A stretch of 64,000 nucleotides of DNA, taken from Symbiodinium natans (lineage: Eukaryota > Sar > Dinophyceae > Suessiales > Symbiodiniaceae). A program made the translations under genes and the position numbers. The stretch lies in assembly GCA_905221605.1 (NCBI GenBank), contig CAJNDS010000116.1:126001-190000 (forward strand), read 5' to 3'. Numbering within the stretch: the first letter of the stretch is position 1; each line of letters starts with the position of its first letter. The notes under the pieces are model-generated. The model was given only the letters and a program-made list of their open reading frames with translations, had not been told where the DNA came from and ran no database searches. Positions 37,533 to 50,800 of the stretch are shown one piece after another.

Positions 37533-39899
37533 TCATAATGGTGAAACCATACTAATCCGCGTAGTTGCGGATTTCAATGCGTTTGGGGCATGCTGCCTCT
37601 CCATGGCCATTTCGACCCGTCTCGCCGCCTCGAAGCTTGCCCCCTTGGAACTTCCCGGCATCTTGGTCTTGCTGGCAAAGTCCTGCTTCCGGATCCGCAG
37701 CCCAAGCTCTTCCACGGTCTCCTCTGCGGGGAACATGATGACCTCCCACAGCTCATCGTCATCCTTCCATTGAACCCGATGGCTTTCCTGGGCTTCATCG
37801 CCCAAACCGTCCACCGGCTCCACAGACACACAGCTTCCCTGCAGCTCCAGGCCGTGAAGCCTCGAAACGGTCAGCTGCGCCTGTTCTTGCGACGGAAGCC
37901 TCGGCTTCGGATGTCTCGGAAAAACAACTGGGCCCCCCTGGCCTGCCAACCTCTACTGCTGCAGTCCTATCCTACATGCTACTAAGATCTACTAAGTAAG
38001 TCATGGCCCCAACACTTCCAAGATTTGCAGGAAGTGATCTCCAAGGCACACAACGAAGGCCGTGCCGCAGGGCCGCTTTCGTCGGCTCTCACGTGGCAGG
38101 TCGACCTTCACAGGCGTGAGCTCCTGAGCCGTGAAGAATGCCAGAATGTCCTGCTCCGTGGTCTGCTCCGTGAGGTTGGAGACGGTGACCTACTTTAAGA
38201 CTTACAGGATACTTACAGGCTTCTCTCTCAACGACACGCCGTGTCAGATCTCAAGATTCTCAAAGCTGGCCAGTCAGCATCCGATCTATGCGGTCAACAA
38301 GGGTGCGGCCAAGAAACACTGCAGCCTATGCGATGCCTGCTGTCCTCCGACTGCAAGGAGGATTCGCGCGCATTCTTCAGGTTGCGGCCTGGGCATCCCT
38401 CCCATGCCCCCCCCCCGAAAGAAGCCTGCAATGTATGATCTCTGGCTTTGGAAAGAAAGAGAGAGAGAGAGAGAGAGGAAAAAAAAAAACAATATTGAAA
38501 AAAGAGAAAGAGAGAGAGGGCGGAGGTGGGGGGAAAGCCCCGAAAAAGAGCCACTTAACAGGGGGCTGTGTGCAGGAAAAGGCGCGGTGGAAAGCCAGGC
38601 TTTGGGGGCTCATGTTTTGAAAGATCCCCGGCTGCTTCTTCAGGAACTCCAGAAGATCTGGGTTCTCCATGAGGACCAAGGCAATGCGGGGATCGACATT
38701 CTTCAGCTCTGGAGGGATGTCCTCCGATTTGGCCGCTGGCAGCTGGCTCAGCGGTGGGGTCCGCGGCTGCGGCGGCTGCGCTTGCGCGTGCGTTTGCGGC
38801 CGCGGGTCCGCCACGGGCGCTGCCGCCTTGGCCGCCGCCTTGGGCGCCGGCGCTGCAGCTGCCACTGGGGCCTCATCTTGCCGGGGCCTCTTGAAAGGCG
38901 GCTCATCGCTGCATTGTACGAGGGACCTCCACCGCTCCAGCAAAGCGAGTGCCTGCTTGCCGTTCGCTTCCTCGGCCTCTGACCGTTGAATCATGGCTAC
39001 GGACGGCATGATGTTGGCCTGTCGCAGATCGGGCAAGGACACGGGCAACTTCTGCAGAACCTGCAAGCACGCGTAGCGCGCGGCAGGGCTCTTTCGCAAC
39101 CACTTCTCCAAGATCCTCAACCCGCCATCTTGGACAAACCTCCGCATGCAGGATTTGGGTGACTTGTCCAAAGCTGCCAGCGCGGCCAGTCGCACTTCCT
39201 TTGTCGAAGGTTTGCACATGGTCTCCAGGAGCCACTTGGCATCTGCCTCAGTCGCCATCGGCTTTATCGCGTCGATCTCCGCTGCCGTCGAGCTCCTCGC
39301 GCTCGCATTGACCGCATTGACCTTGCAGGTTGCCTGCAGCTGCGAGGAAAAGCATCGTAACATCGGGACAGGCTCAAGAAATCACTCAGAAACGAAAGTC
39401 AAGCTGTAGACTCTGTAGACCATGCAAGCTGTTGGATGAGAATCCCGAGTCAGGAGGGAAAGTTGTCTTGAAAAACACCCCAAGCTCACAATGCAACATG
39501 TACGACATGTTGACATGTCATTCACGTCATAAGTGATATATTCAATACTTTTTCAAGGCTCGGAGTTTAAGGCAAAGAGGGCAGCGAGGGGCAAATGTCA
39601 CGCCGGTCTTCCGTAGGCGTTCGTGGATGCCACAGAAGCTGTTGGCCTTAGATTTTGGGCCAATGGGCCAAACCAGGGCCGAGCTCCTTCTTCTCTCTTG
39701 CTAAAGGAAAGAGGCTCGGAGGCTTCTTGGAAGGTTTGAGGGGTCCGTTGATCTTTCAACAGGAGGCCCCAAAAAATCTGCCCCCAGCTGGCAGCCTCGC
39801 TGCACTCACGTAGGGATTCTTGCACTGGAGGCCGCTGTCGTCCAGCGCGCGGCAGCGCAGGGCGTCTCCCGCTGCAGGGGGCCGCGGACTGGTGGCCAT
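37533..39899 (-). CDS. PNUTS/PPP1R10-like protein: TFIIS-N bundle, RRM, PP1-binding motif
   Basis: A probable first exon (39810-39899) starts MATSPRPPAAGDALRCRALD and ends CKNPY at donor GTGAGTG. The large exon (about 38616-39333) holds a TFIIS N-terminal (LW) helical bundle: DAKWLLETMCKPSTKEVRLA, GGLRILEKWLRKSPAARYAC and LLERWRSLVQC, followed by an Ala/Pro-rich linker. Exon 38052-38189 starts an RNA recognition motif (VTVSNLTEQTTEQDILAFF; RNP1 KRPCGTAFV), completed by GLELQGSCVSVEPVDG in exon 37533-37905. The same exon continues with RVQWKDDDELWEVIMF and, later, FEAARRVEMAMERQ, which resembles the RVxF-type PP1-docking region of PNUTS. PNUTS directs protein phosphatase 1 to RNA polymerase II and termination factors. 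The RRM between the two domains is unusual. The C-terminus (stop at 37533) may be artificial if a donor was missed. Confidence 0.75.
38450..38520. repeat. GA-rich low-complexity tract in intron
   Basis: AGAGAG and A-rich runs between the LW-domain exon and the RRM exon of the PNUTS-like gene. Confidence 0.85.
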
Positions 39900-40159
39900 C
39901 AGGGGGGCAAAGTTCCAGAGGCAGCTTCAAGAAGCGGTGGCAAACCAAATAGAAACCGTAAAACCGTAAAACCGTAAACCCCCCGCTTGGAGGGAGCCCT
40001 GCCTCTTCACTCTTAACTTGCTAACTCTTAAGACACCTGAAGGGGTACCTAAGGCTTCTGGCTGCCTTTCGAATCCGCGTGCCGATGTCGTCGGTGTTCG
40101 TCTGCGTTTGTCTGTTGCTTTCGTGTGTGCTCAGCTCGAGCCGGAAGATCTGCGAGCGT

Positions 40160-43100
40160 CCTCCGAGTCGGTCAAAGTATGGGCTGGTTCCAAAGTCTTC
40201 CTCAAGCGGGCGCGACCGTCATCGTGCATGCCGATGTCTGCCACGTAGACCTGGCAATCTCTCTGATTCTGAAGGTCCAAAGCAGAGCGAGCTGCGAGCT
40301 CCCCAAGCCCCCCAAACACGACCCTGCAAAGAACCCGATGCTGCCCAGCTACCAGCGCAGCGTAGTCGTTGGAGAATGCCAGAGAGCAGTTGTCCAGATC
40401 CACCCTCGCGCGCCCAGTACTACATGGCCCTAAAGGGGAGTTTGGGCGAAGACAAAAGCTGCAAAAGAGCCCGGGGCCCCTGCTGGGTCCTCGGCAGGGA
40501 CACACTTTCCGTGACACACTTTCGAATTTCGATACGAGTGACGCCAGTTTAGGGCTGATGGCTCTGCGCCAGATTTTTGCATTTTTTTTGCTCAGATGCT
40601 CTGCCAAGTGTCGCATTGCCATCGATGTCCATGGCTGTGACGACGCAGTCCGGTCCACCGACTGCTCCAGTTCCAGACCTTTTTTGAGGCTCTCTCTTTC
40701 TCGGGATGAGCCCGGAATTTTCCCCCCGTTTTTGGCGACTCCTGGGGGAGGCGCATCACCGAGCTGGCTGTGGCGGAGCCTCAGCCACACCGACGCGCGC
40801 GAGCGCGCGCCCCGAAAAAACCCGAATGGAAACCCCCAACTAGCGCCTCTCTGAGTGCCCCGGCTCACGAGACTCGCTGGTACCACGACCACCCAGGCTT
40901 TGCCCAACAAACTGATGCCGGCAAACTGCACGGAGACCTCTCTCGCACTGCGGGGCGATTAGGAAGCAACAGTCTGGGAAACCATGGCGTGAGAGCCAGG
41001 ACAAAGGCAATTGCAACATGTGCAAGCCGTGAAACAGGAGTTCAGGAAACAGGCCCGATGGGGAGTGAAAAGGACAGTGTCCATGAAACGTCAGATAAGA
41101 TTACGCGAGGCCTTGCCTGAGAGTAGGGACTCAGCCTCGACTAAAAACCCACAAGTTGGCACACGTTGAACGTCGCTGCTGCGGTGCCGAGCACTGCTCT
41201 CAGAGCAGTCTGTCAGGATGCGCGCTCGTTCGGTGTGTGTTGGCGGCTGCCGACTGCAGCGCACTTTTGGGTAGCATTTTGTCTGGGTCCTCTCCTCTTG
41301 GTTTCTTGGTTTCTTGGTTTGACTCTTAGCCGTTTCCCCCCCCCTGAAGACCGGCACCTGCTCTCCTGTGATGTTGCCCACGACCATCGGAAGGTCCGTG
41401 AAGCCATTGGAGATGCCTTGAGGCACAACGCCCCTGAGCCCATGTGAGCCCCCTCACACCCCCAACAAAAACCCTCACTTTTACACTCGGCAGCCTCGCC
41501 TGGTGGGGTGTACACCTTGGTGAGCAACAGCGTTCCATCGGAGCGGTTGCCCAAATCCTGCGAGAAAGCCGAGGCTTGAGGGTCCTTGTGGCCACACCGA
41601 AGCATTCCACTTGGGCCGGGGAAAGCAAGACCACAGCGTCGAGTCCCTCTGTTGCTAAATCCGTCTAAGGTGAAGAAAAAGACCTGAATGCCTCACTGCC
41701 TCGATCTGTTTCCTCATCTGCCACGTGTGTTCGCAAGGTCGCTCATGCGGTTTCTCGTATTTTCAAACTATGACAAGCCAACTACCTGACGTATTTGCGG
41801 CAGCCTCCACTGCCAAGACCGCTCCCGCTGCATTCTCTGTGTCTCTGCTTGTGCAGATATTTTCGTATAACGACTGATCTTGACGATATAACTTGGCGGG
41901 TTTGATCTGAATAGGTATTGGGGTTTGAGGGTTCGGGTTTGGGTGGCTTTGGTAGTCATGCCTGCTTCTCGTTCTCTAGATTTTATCCTTTCTTGAGCGC
42001 CGGTTTGTCAACGGCAACATCTCTCCCTTGAAGGAGCCTGCTCGAAATGGACCCCCACACGCACCTAACTACTCTGCCGTTCCGCACCTCCACGTAGACC
42101 ACCAGCTCATAGGTCGTTCCGTGTCTCAGCTGACAGTCTTGCAGCACGGCGGAGACCTCCAGAATGCTGGTTTGAAGCCCGGAAAATACAACAACGTAGG
42201 CCCCAGCCCAACTGCACAGGCCCCGTCGAAGCAATGTTGATCTCTTCGGGCAGGCTTCTACTATTTACGTACCACTCATTGCTTCCGTATAAATAAAATT
42301 ACCCCTGACTGAGAATCAACTCCCTTGCAGTGCACGCCTCGCTCAGGGAGGTGACGGCGGCTCCTCCCACCGTGCTCTCGCCGTCAATGCGGCAGTCGGG
42401 GCCTCTGTGGGCACTCCGACACTGTCCGACACAGCACTATTTTAAAGGGGGGAAAGCAGGGGAAGGGGAGGAAAAGGGTTTAGGATATGTTGGGCTCCCT
42501 GGAAGGGCCTCCCATGGCCAGGGTGCCCATCAGAGACTTGAGGCTCCACCGCGTCACCTGCGGGGCCTGGAGCTCCGTCACCACCTGCCGCGATCAACGC
42601 CGCGGACGCCGCGAACGGAATACATGGGAAAGACAGGCTGGGCAGGACCATGGCCCAGACAGCTCCTGCGAAAAGCAGCGTCTCAATTTGAGTCTCAATG
42701 CTTGTGCATGCTCGTGGCGCGCTTTCTGTACTTTTCTGAGGGCCTGGGACGACTGCGGCTGCCCCTTGATCGGTAGCCTGCAAACACGTCCATATGAGTC
42801 GGGGATAGTCGGGGCAGATGCCCTCAAAATGCCGAAAATGCACCTAAAAAAACCTCACTGGAGCCTCCGTCGTGAACTTGAAGGCCACGCGGCTCGTCAG
42901 CACCGATTCGGCCTGTGACATGTGGATTCAGGTTCACGGCATGGCTGAAAAGATGGATCCATAGGTGACTCAAGATGATTCATGTATGATTCAATATGTG
43001 CCTCAATCTGGGTTCGAAAACGGCTTCAACATGTGATTCAACAAATATCATGCAATGTTGAAAGGAGAGCATTGTGGTTGGCTCTCAATGTCGTGTCATT

Positions 43101-43990
43101 GCAGAAGCAATAGAGAAGCACCTGGTTCCCGAACCACGCTTCATTGAGGGCCGTGCCAGGAAGGGATCAGTCTTGAAACGCATGGAGACAGCTGGCACCT
43201 CAACGGCTTTCACAGGGCCCTCGGGACTTTCTCCTTTCGACGCTATCACCGACGGAGCGTCCAACTGATCTCTTTTGGGGTCTCAGCTAGGCCCCCCGCC
43301 AGGACCGAGACAGGCTGCGAAGATTGGCCGTCCGTCTGAACAACATCCGGGTCTTCACTGGAGTCCATGTGCATAATTTTGAGAGCATGCTCAAGGTGTA
43401 CTCAGGCTGCAACATAGGATGAATTGAGGCCCTCCACGTAGGCAAAGGCCTGGTGCAGTACAGATGTACACCGCCAATACGGACAGCAAAAACAACGAAC
43501 TGCACTGCAAGCCTTGTAGGTCACTCCCCGCTGCAGGGCGCATTGCGAGAGGGCGATGGTCTCAACGGAGCCGCCTCTCTTCAGCTCAACCAGCTCAACT
43601 AGAGTAACTAGAGAGTCATATAGTCAGCACCTCAGCCCTGCTAAGCCCTGCTTCGCCGTGCTTAGCGCTGCCGAGGTGCTGATGACCTCACCCTGAAGGT
43701 GGCACATGGCACTGCCCAGGGAGTAAGTGCCCACCTGTCCACAGAGCAGCGGGCCAAACATTGGCTTGCATCTGTGATTAACTTCGGAGCTCCGAGGTCT
43801 GCTATAGCGGTGATGGGCGACATCTGCTGTGCTGCTTTTTCCGTTGGGCGGCTTGAGCGTCAAGCGGATCATGCGGATCTAGTGCTCGACAGCACCCTCC
43901 AAGTCTTCCACTTGTGCTGCTATCGTGAAAATGGAAGACAGGAGACGTGCGTCGTGCCAGCATTAAAGGCGCCTTGTGAAGCCTAGGCCG
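40160..43990 (-). CDS. VYVE-module repeat protein, segment 4 (about three modules)
   Basis: Right to left. 43710-43765 (VGTYSLGSAMCHLQ), 43610-43700 (VISTSAALSTAKQGL), 43516-43580 (VETIALSQCALQRGVTYK), spliced at AAG with GC donor to 43400-43455 (AFAYVEGLNSSYV), then 43150-43265 (VKAVEVPAVSMRFKTDPF). Next module: 42850-42915 (VLTSRVAFKFTTEAP), 42610-42700 (AGAVWAMVLPSLSF), 42310-42440 (SVGVPTEAPTAALTARA), 42088-42156 (LQDCQLRHGTTYELVVYVE), 41500-41557 (DLGNRSDGTLLLTKVYTPP), 41340-41440 (VPQGISNGFTDLPMVVGNIT). Next module: 40840-40930 (GISLLGKAWVVVVPASL), 40585-40665 (CVVTAMDIDGNATLG), 40330-40400 (LDNCSLAFSNDYAAL) joined in phase 0 to 40165-40250 (VYVADIGMHDDGRARL). It ends just upstream of the PNUTS-like gene. 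Confidence 0.6.
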
Positions 43991-44239
43991 AAACATCTTG
44001 CCCTCGGGCTCTCAGCCGGCGGAAAGGCGCAGCCAGGGCCTCGAAAAAAGGTGCGATACTGTACGATACTGCGCGGCTGCAGACGCCGAAGACTGCCCGC
44101 GAGTGCAAGCAAGGCACGGCAGCACCGCCTCCCGAACGGCTATCTTCCACCTTTCTCGCCTTGGCGTCGCATGACGCTCTCTGAAGGTCCCCCACTCAGC
44201 AAAAATTCAGCAAGCTAACTCTCACTTCTGGGCGCCGCA

Positions 44240-47191
44240 CCCTCCATGCCCGGTCCCCTGTCTCGGTCTCCCCGATCTCCCCGATCGCGTTCGCGGCCCC
44301 GATCTCCCCGGTCTCCCCGGTCTCCCCGGTCTCGGTCGCCGCGATCCTCAGCCCGAGAGAACTGGTTGGGGGGGCATTCTTTGTCGGCATGAAGCTCAGT
44401 TATTCAAGCAGGAGGGGAACTTCCCTTGAACTTGTTTCTCTTTCCTGCGCAATGGAACAATGAAACTGTCCTTACAGCCACCTGTACAACGCATAGATAC
44501 GTATCCATGGGCGCAACCGTGGAACCTTCAATCCGAAACCCGTCAACCTCTCATCCACTCGACACACGAAATTCCAGGGAGCCAGTTCACCAGAAGCTTC
44601 TCTGAAAGGTTTAGCATGTGGGTCTAGGGTTTATTGGGTCTCTAGACTCTAGACGTTTATCGGAAAGGCTTGATACCTTTGCGAGGGACTATTTCAGGGT
44701 TGAGCGCAAAGGCACAGGGTACAAAGGCGCAGGGTTCGGAAAGAAGCAATCAACCGCGGGCTGTGGCTTTTGCTTGCCCGGAGCCCCCGCCCCCGCCCTG
44801 CGCCCCCCTCCCCCCTCTGTCGATTACGTAACATCATTTGTTTGCAGCCTGGTCGTTCGACCCTTAATTCCTCCCCCTTGCAAAAGACGAAAGTGCCGTC
44901 GCTGGTTGGCACCCCTGACTTGATGCGCGTGACGCAGCACAGTTCACAGATGTTCACAGCCCAGGCACTCGAGGTTCTCGGTGGCCTCCGCCGTGGCCGC
45001 CACCGCCGTGGCCACCACCGCCATGGCCACCACCACCGTGGCCACCACCACCGTGACCGCGGCCACGACTCCTGGCGAGAGGCGTTTCAGGCATTGGATC
45101 AGAGTGGCTCAGATCGGCTTAGATGAGGCTCCCAGACTTTTGGCCGCTCCTGCTCCTGCGTGGCCGGCGGCTGCCACTCCGCCGATCACGACTCCTGAGC
45201 CGAAGTCTTACGCAGCATGCGAAATCTTGGCATTCCGCTCTCGCACTCTTTGCACTCTTTGCTCCCTCTCCTGGAAGCCCGATTGCTGCGCGGCTGGAAG
45301 CCTCGCTCGCGCTCGCGCTCGCGGCTTCTGGAGGTGCGGTTCCGGCTCTTCTCGGTCTCCTTCGAAGGAGATCGTTAGAAGTACGACACAGATCTGGGCG
45401 AGGTGTGAGAGGTACCATGAGGTGCACATGGCGCAAGTGATGGCCTTCTTGTGCAGATAGGAGCCGATGGCAGGAGTTTTGGTACAGGGTTGGATTTCCT
45501 CTCGACTTCAGATTCGGAACACACAAGAAACACACAAGAAACACACGAACACGACTGAGAGTCAAACAGCGCCATTCTTGATGTCTTTGAGCATGATCAT
45601 GACCTGAACTGCGTGCAAGACTCAGGAGCAGGGCCTGCGCGAGGGTACACACGCACCCTCTCTGGGCTTCCGTCTAAAGACGACGGCTTGTTCGACGCCG
45701 CCAGATGCTCGCCTGCAGTGTGCCGTGGCTGCCGTGGCAGCCGCAGCCATACGCAGCACGGGCGCCGCGAGATTCCCGGAAGCGGTTTGGAAAGATACGG
45801 AAGACTCGGAAGACTGATGGAAGACTGAGGAACACTGGAATACTGTTATAGGGAAAGGAATACTGCTACCAAGTACATGAAAGATTCTTGGCAAAAGTGG
45901 CAAGGCCAAGGTGCAGATCTTGTCAAGAGCTTCATCAGCGTCCTCGCGGCTCTCTAGGGCCTCCAACAGGACTCAACTTGACTCAACGTCAAGAAGCCCA
46001 AAGCAGGGTAATTCATGCGCACCTCTGCCAGCTTGCAGGCCGAAGGTGCGTCGAGCTTGTACTTCTTCGAGACCTCTGGGGACGAGTCAGAAAAATTCCA
46101 TGGGCCTCTTCTTGCGCAGGCTCTGTACCCTGCGCTTGTGAAGTGCTGCTGCTCCCGCCTTCTCCACCTTCGGATTCGGAGTGTAGCAGCCGCGGAAAAC
46201 ACCTGAAGCAGAGTGTTGGTTGCGGATTGCAGAAGCCAGGCCGAATGCCCGGGCCTTGCTCCATCCATCGGATGCTAACCTTGCCGTGCTTTGCAAGCCA
46301 CGTTCAAGCCCATGGCGAAACACAGCTTCTCAATTTGCATCCATGTGACCATGAGCAGGTCTGCTGGATTCTTTGCACCTTTCAAGATCTCGTACAAGGA
46401 GGCGATGTCCTCCAAGGCTTCTGTTGCACTGTTCTGACGGAGAAGTGCTCTGCCGCTTGCACATCGCCCTCTTGCCCAGAGTCCTCCTCGTAGGTGTTGT
46501 TGCGGCGCTTCAGCTGCTCGTTCAGCATCCGCGCGTGCCTCAGGAACAGGACACTCCGGACACTCCGACTTGGCCGAATCGTTAGGGCACGCCATGGCAC
46601 GCCCGGCCTATCACCGATCTTGAAATAGTGCACAAGCTCTATGACCTCAGGCTCCAGAGCTGTCGATGCCGCCTGGCGCGGCGCTCAGCATTGTACCGCG
46701 GTGCACTGCCACGCAAACGCCCTGCACTTGAGGCTGACGTGGCGATGGTCAGTTACATTGTTCCGCCTTCGTCGCATCGTACTCCATGGCCTGCTGCTGC
46801 GTGAGGCTCGGCGGTCCCGGAATGGTCCCAGGGGGAAGGGCACTTCCAGGGAGGCCCGGCGGCAGCACGACCGGCGGCATGCCAGGGCCCAAGCCTCAAA
46901 CACCCGCAAGAAATCTGTCAAAGTCTCAGGCGGCTCTCCCTACTACAACGAGGATTCAGCGCTTCCTTTCTTGTTCCGCCCTACAAAAGTAGCAGGGGGG
47001 CAGGGATGTTACTTGCCATTTCGTGCAAACCACCGCCCGCCTGGGAGGCTCATGCCTGGTCTCATCGCTAAGGCACCTGGCAGTGACACCGCAGAGCCGC
47101 GGAAGCGAGTGCCGCCCTCCCCCGCCTGCGACTCCAGGAGGGATGCTGATCATCGAGTTCGCCTCAGCTTCGAGTCTCGCCAGTCCCGCCA
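44240..47191 (-). CDS. RS/RGG-type RNA-binding or splicing-factor-like protein
   Basis: A likely start at the ATG at 47191 gives MAGLARLEAEANSMISIPPG. Exon 46757-46890 is proline-rich (GPGMPPVVLPPGLPG and GTIPGPPSLTQQQAMEYDAT). Exon sequence at 46590-46670 reads ALEPEVIELVHYFKIGDR, and 46455-46540 reads MLNEQLKRRNNTYEEDSG. 46270-46425 reads EALEDIASLYEILKGAKNPA then DLLMVTWMQIEKL in another frame. 46020-46085 reads VSKKYKLDAPSACKLAEVR. 45890-45955 reads ESREDADEALDKIC. 45245-45375 is RS-rich (RNRTSRSRERERERGF). 45121-45210 continues SRDRRSGSRRPRRSRSGQKS and meets TAA at 45121-45123. Downstream exons 44975-45090 (RGRGHGGGGHGGGGHGGGG) and 44240-44375 (DRGDRDRGDRGDRGDRG) fit an RNA-binding tail if the TAA is skipped by splicing. 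The family is inferred from composition only. Confidence 0.55.
44835..44950 (-). CDS. Small exon of unclear membership
   Basis: The frame reads VTRIKSGVPTSDGTFVFCKG. It recalls the first strand of a VYVE or FN3 module but sits between two exons assigned to the RS-rich gene, so one of the two assignments may be wrong. Confidence 0.3.
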
Positions 47192-47879
47192 TGCTCTCGG
47201 CATTTTGGGGCCGTTCTTGTTGGGGGCGTCTGAAGCATAAGAGGCATAGGGCAAGCAAACCCCACAAAATGGCAACACTGCAGACTTTGGAACTGGCCTT
47301 GAAACCCCCACTTTTACAGACCGCAGTTGTGTGTTTCAGTCCATTCAGATCCTGAGTATACTCTTCCCAACAGAGAAGAGCCCGTTCTTATTTCGACGGT
47401 CGTTGAGGAACCAAAACGAGTCCCTCTCAAATCACAGCCCACGGAAGGCTAAGAGAGGGTGCGGGAGGGGGGGAGGGGCATGGCTTGTACGAGTTGCCCC
47501 AGAGATCGGTGCCGGCGGTGGGGGAAGCGTCCTCAGCCCCAGCGGGAGATTTGTTTTTAGATGGTGGTCCCTTCCTTCTTGGGGCCCCTACATAAGAGGC
47601 TCCATTGCGCCGCCTGAGGGGCCCCAATTCTTGGAGAGCCACATGCAAAGAGAAGGGTGTATCGGGGAGAATTGCACTGCCGCATGGTGCGGCCCAAGAG
47701 TCCCGACGATGCGCGGGGGCACCGTCTGGAAGGCGGGAGCCGGCCCTCTCCTTACAATTTGAGGCATTCAGAGCAACTCACGAAGATAACAGCGCAAGGG
47801 TTTAGGGGCTGCATACGGTTTGCAATGCTTAGCTCCGGCATGTTACGAACACGTACGAACACCTTGATGACGGCGAAAC

Positions 47880-50800
47880 CCCCTCTTCCCTGACTTTCCA
47901 GCCAGCGCTCGCTTTGGCCTCGGGCACCGCCAGGGTCTTGCTAGCTCCTTCGTGCACCAGACTGCCATTCGCATTGGCACTACACTTACAACAGTATTAC
48001 AACGACTACTACGATGATTCCCATTCTCATGCGTTTTTAAGTGCTTTTAAACGGTTTGCTCATATTTCCCATCCTGGCAGAGGTGGTGCCGATCCATGCT
48101 TGCTCTCCAGCTCCTGAGAAGGCGCTCTCGGAGGCCCACATGCGTAGCAGGCAAGAAATAACACGCAAGATGCGCATGCAGATTCACTCTTGGTGTCAAA
48201 GTTTGCTGCCTCATCTCACAAATGGGTGGGGGGGGAGAACATGGAACCGCGCACACGAAGCATTCTCATAAACCCGGCGCTTAGTTTCCAGGACAACGAT
48301 GTTCACGCACCAGCTTGTTTCAGCCACAAAGCTAGTCAATGACCAACTTGCGAGGAGCAAACCAAAGAACTGCATCCTCTATGGAGCTTATTGGAGCTTC
48401 ACAGAGTCTTGGTTAGAAGCTGCTGTTTGTTTTCTGGCGCTCCTGACGCGTTTACAACCAGAAGACTCGAGACTTTTATGGGCCTCGATCTTCTCCGAGA
48501 TCTCGCCGGCGAGCATCATCTGGAACTCCGCCCCACCTCTGCAGACAAAGCACCAGATGCCATGTCTGGGAGGGAAAACCTGCAAAAAAAAACCTCTTCC
48601 TTGTCATGGCCCATCTGCACTCTCTCTCAGTTCTTGGGGCTCGCGCCTTCATCTCCCTCTTGCGTCGCCTTCTCGGCAGCATCCTGGGAAAGCGAGGAGC
48701 ATTGGCATTGGTTGCTCCATGTTGCTCCTGACTGCCAGAGTCTCCGGCCTCGCTATGTCTAAGAAGCCGATGTGTTTAGAAGTCTAGATCTTCAGGTTAA
48801 GAGCATCGGGACGGGAGGGAAGGATGCTTCGTGGTGCTTAGCGGCGCGTCTCCTTCGGCAAGTTGAACATCCAGAGTAAGCACATCAAAAATTGACTCCC
48901 CGGAGCCGGGCCACGAGCATCTTTTGCCTGTCTTCCCGCAGGTGGGACAGCTCGTCCCAGACTTCGGGAGTCATGGCCATGGCAAGAAAGGCGCCCAGCG
49001 AAAAGAGCCAAAGGCACCTCCTGGCGCGCCCGCCTGGGTTCCGCTTCCGGCTCTCTGCCCCCCGCCCCCCCGAAAAGAAGCACGAGAGCAAGTGCTGATC
49101 TTGTGAAAAGAGAGCGAAGAAATGTCTTTACAAAAAAGTCACGGTGAAGAAAAGCTGGAGAGCTGGAGAGAGCTGGAGAGGGTAGTTGAGGGGATCGGAG
49201 AGAAGTTGCGTTCAGCCCAGGTGCCGCGGCGGCGCGTCCATGGGGACCCAAGTGTCAGAGCAGAGACAGCTGCGTCGCATGCGCGGCGCGTTAGAAAAAA
49301 TCAGGGGAACGTCGTGATGTGTCAAGCAATGCGAGCCTATGAGAAGAATCTGGGGAATCGAGAACATGGTTGCGCCCATGCCTTGATGGCATTGGGGTCG
49401 ACCCACTGCTCATGGATATTGGCGACCTGCCAACAAGACTCAAAGACTCATCCGGATCATGTCTGGAATTGCCCTGTAGGCATTGCTCTCGGGGCGCGGC
49501 CACCATGGCCCAGACCTCTCTGAGCTCTCTCTGTCTCTCTCTCTCTCCACACGCTAGGCCCCCTCAGGGGAGCCCCGGAGCGCGCGAGAGTGGTCATGCG
49601 TCTGATCTCTCTCTCCTTCTCTCTCCTTCTCTCTCTCTCGCTTAAGTTACGAAAACTCTTATAGGAACCCTCTTCGTGGCTCGCCATCATCGTGTCACTG
49701 GGCCCCCGGGCTGCTCCCTCGCTCTCCGCCTGGAACCTCGGTCGGTGCAAACCCACATCTCTCTTTGCCCCCCCCTGCAAAGAAGCCCAAAAAGAAGCAC
49801 AGGAGAGTACAAAAAAGCAGGGAGAGGAGAGAAACAGGCCTTTGGCGGGGAACTTTCCTGCTGAGCTCCCAACGTGAGCTGGAATCCGTCAGGGGAGACC
49901 AAGTCGTTGGCAACGGCCGGCTGCACCAGGAAAGTGTTCGTGTACGGCACCATGAACCTTTGAACAAAAACTTTGCGACATTTTGCGAGAACTGCACTGC
50001 GAGAGGTCGATTAGAAGCTTCTGAAACGTCCCGATACATCCTGGTATGATTCGGCCTCTGCACCTTCCGCACTCTCCCTACTCTCCTTGGCGACCCCGCT
50101 GCACTGCCGGCGCGAGGACACCGTCGTCCCCGTTGTAGGTGCCCTGGGCTTACAAGTAGCTCTGGCCCTCACTCCGCAAAGGCTCCCCAGGGCGGCAACA
50201 GAAGGGTCCACTAATTGCGTGATGCGATGACATCTGCCACCTCAACGTACACGAAGAGCCGGTAGCTTTCCCCGCCTGGCATACAGAATATAAAGTGCGA
50301 AGTAATTTGGAAATATGGGTAAACGGAAGGAGCTTGGGCAGAGAGCTGGCCTTTGAGATTGCAGCCCAGTACGCTGAGGGTCTGTGGCTGGTCGTTGACC
50401 GCATGGTTCCTGGCGCAGCAACCGTCTCGGCAATTTTGAGGTGGCAAACAGCGCTAGTCCCCTGAGCAGCGGCGCCAGCGGCTGCACAGCGCATCCCGGA
50501 GGAACTTCATGGCCCTGGCGGCTCGGGGGCATTCTGAGTTCTGACACCTGCACTCGTCACTAGTCACCAGAAAGCTGGAGCCTGACGGTCATGCAGTCTC
50601 CGACATAGTCGGGAACCACCATAGCCCAAAGGCGGCCGTCCGCGCTGGAAGCCTCAGAGGATTTTCAGACAGGGAGGACATGAGTTACAAGAGACACCGC
50701 AGAGAAACGTTGGGCAGTCATTGGCAGAAATATGCGTGTCATGGCTGCAGTTGGGCTACAGTCACTGTGAAGGTGACGCCGTCGGAGCTGGCCTCGCTAG

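Noticed and set aside
44247-44390. Plus-strand RS-like frame (SRSPRSPRSRSRPRSPRSPR)
   Set aside because: The minus strand of the same bases reads a DRGDRD-type tail consistent with the adjacent RS-rich gene on that strand, so I treat the plus frame as a shadow.
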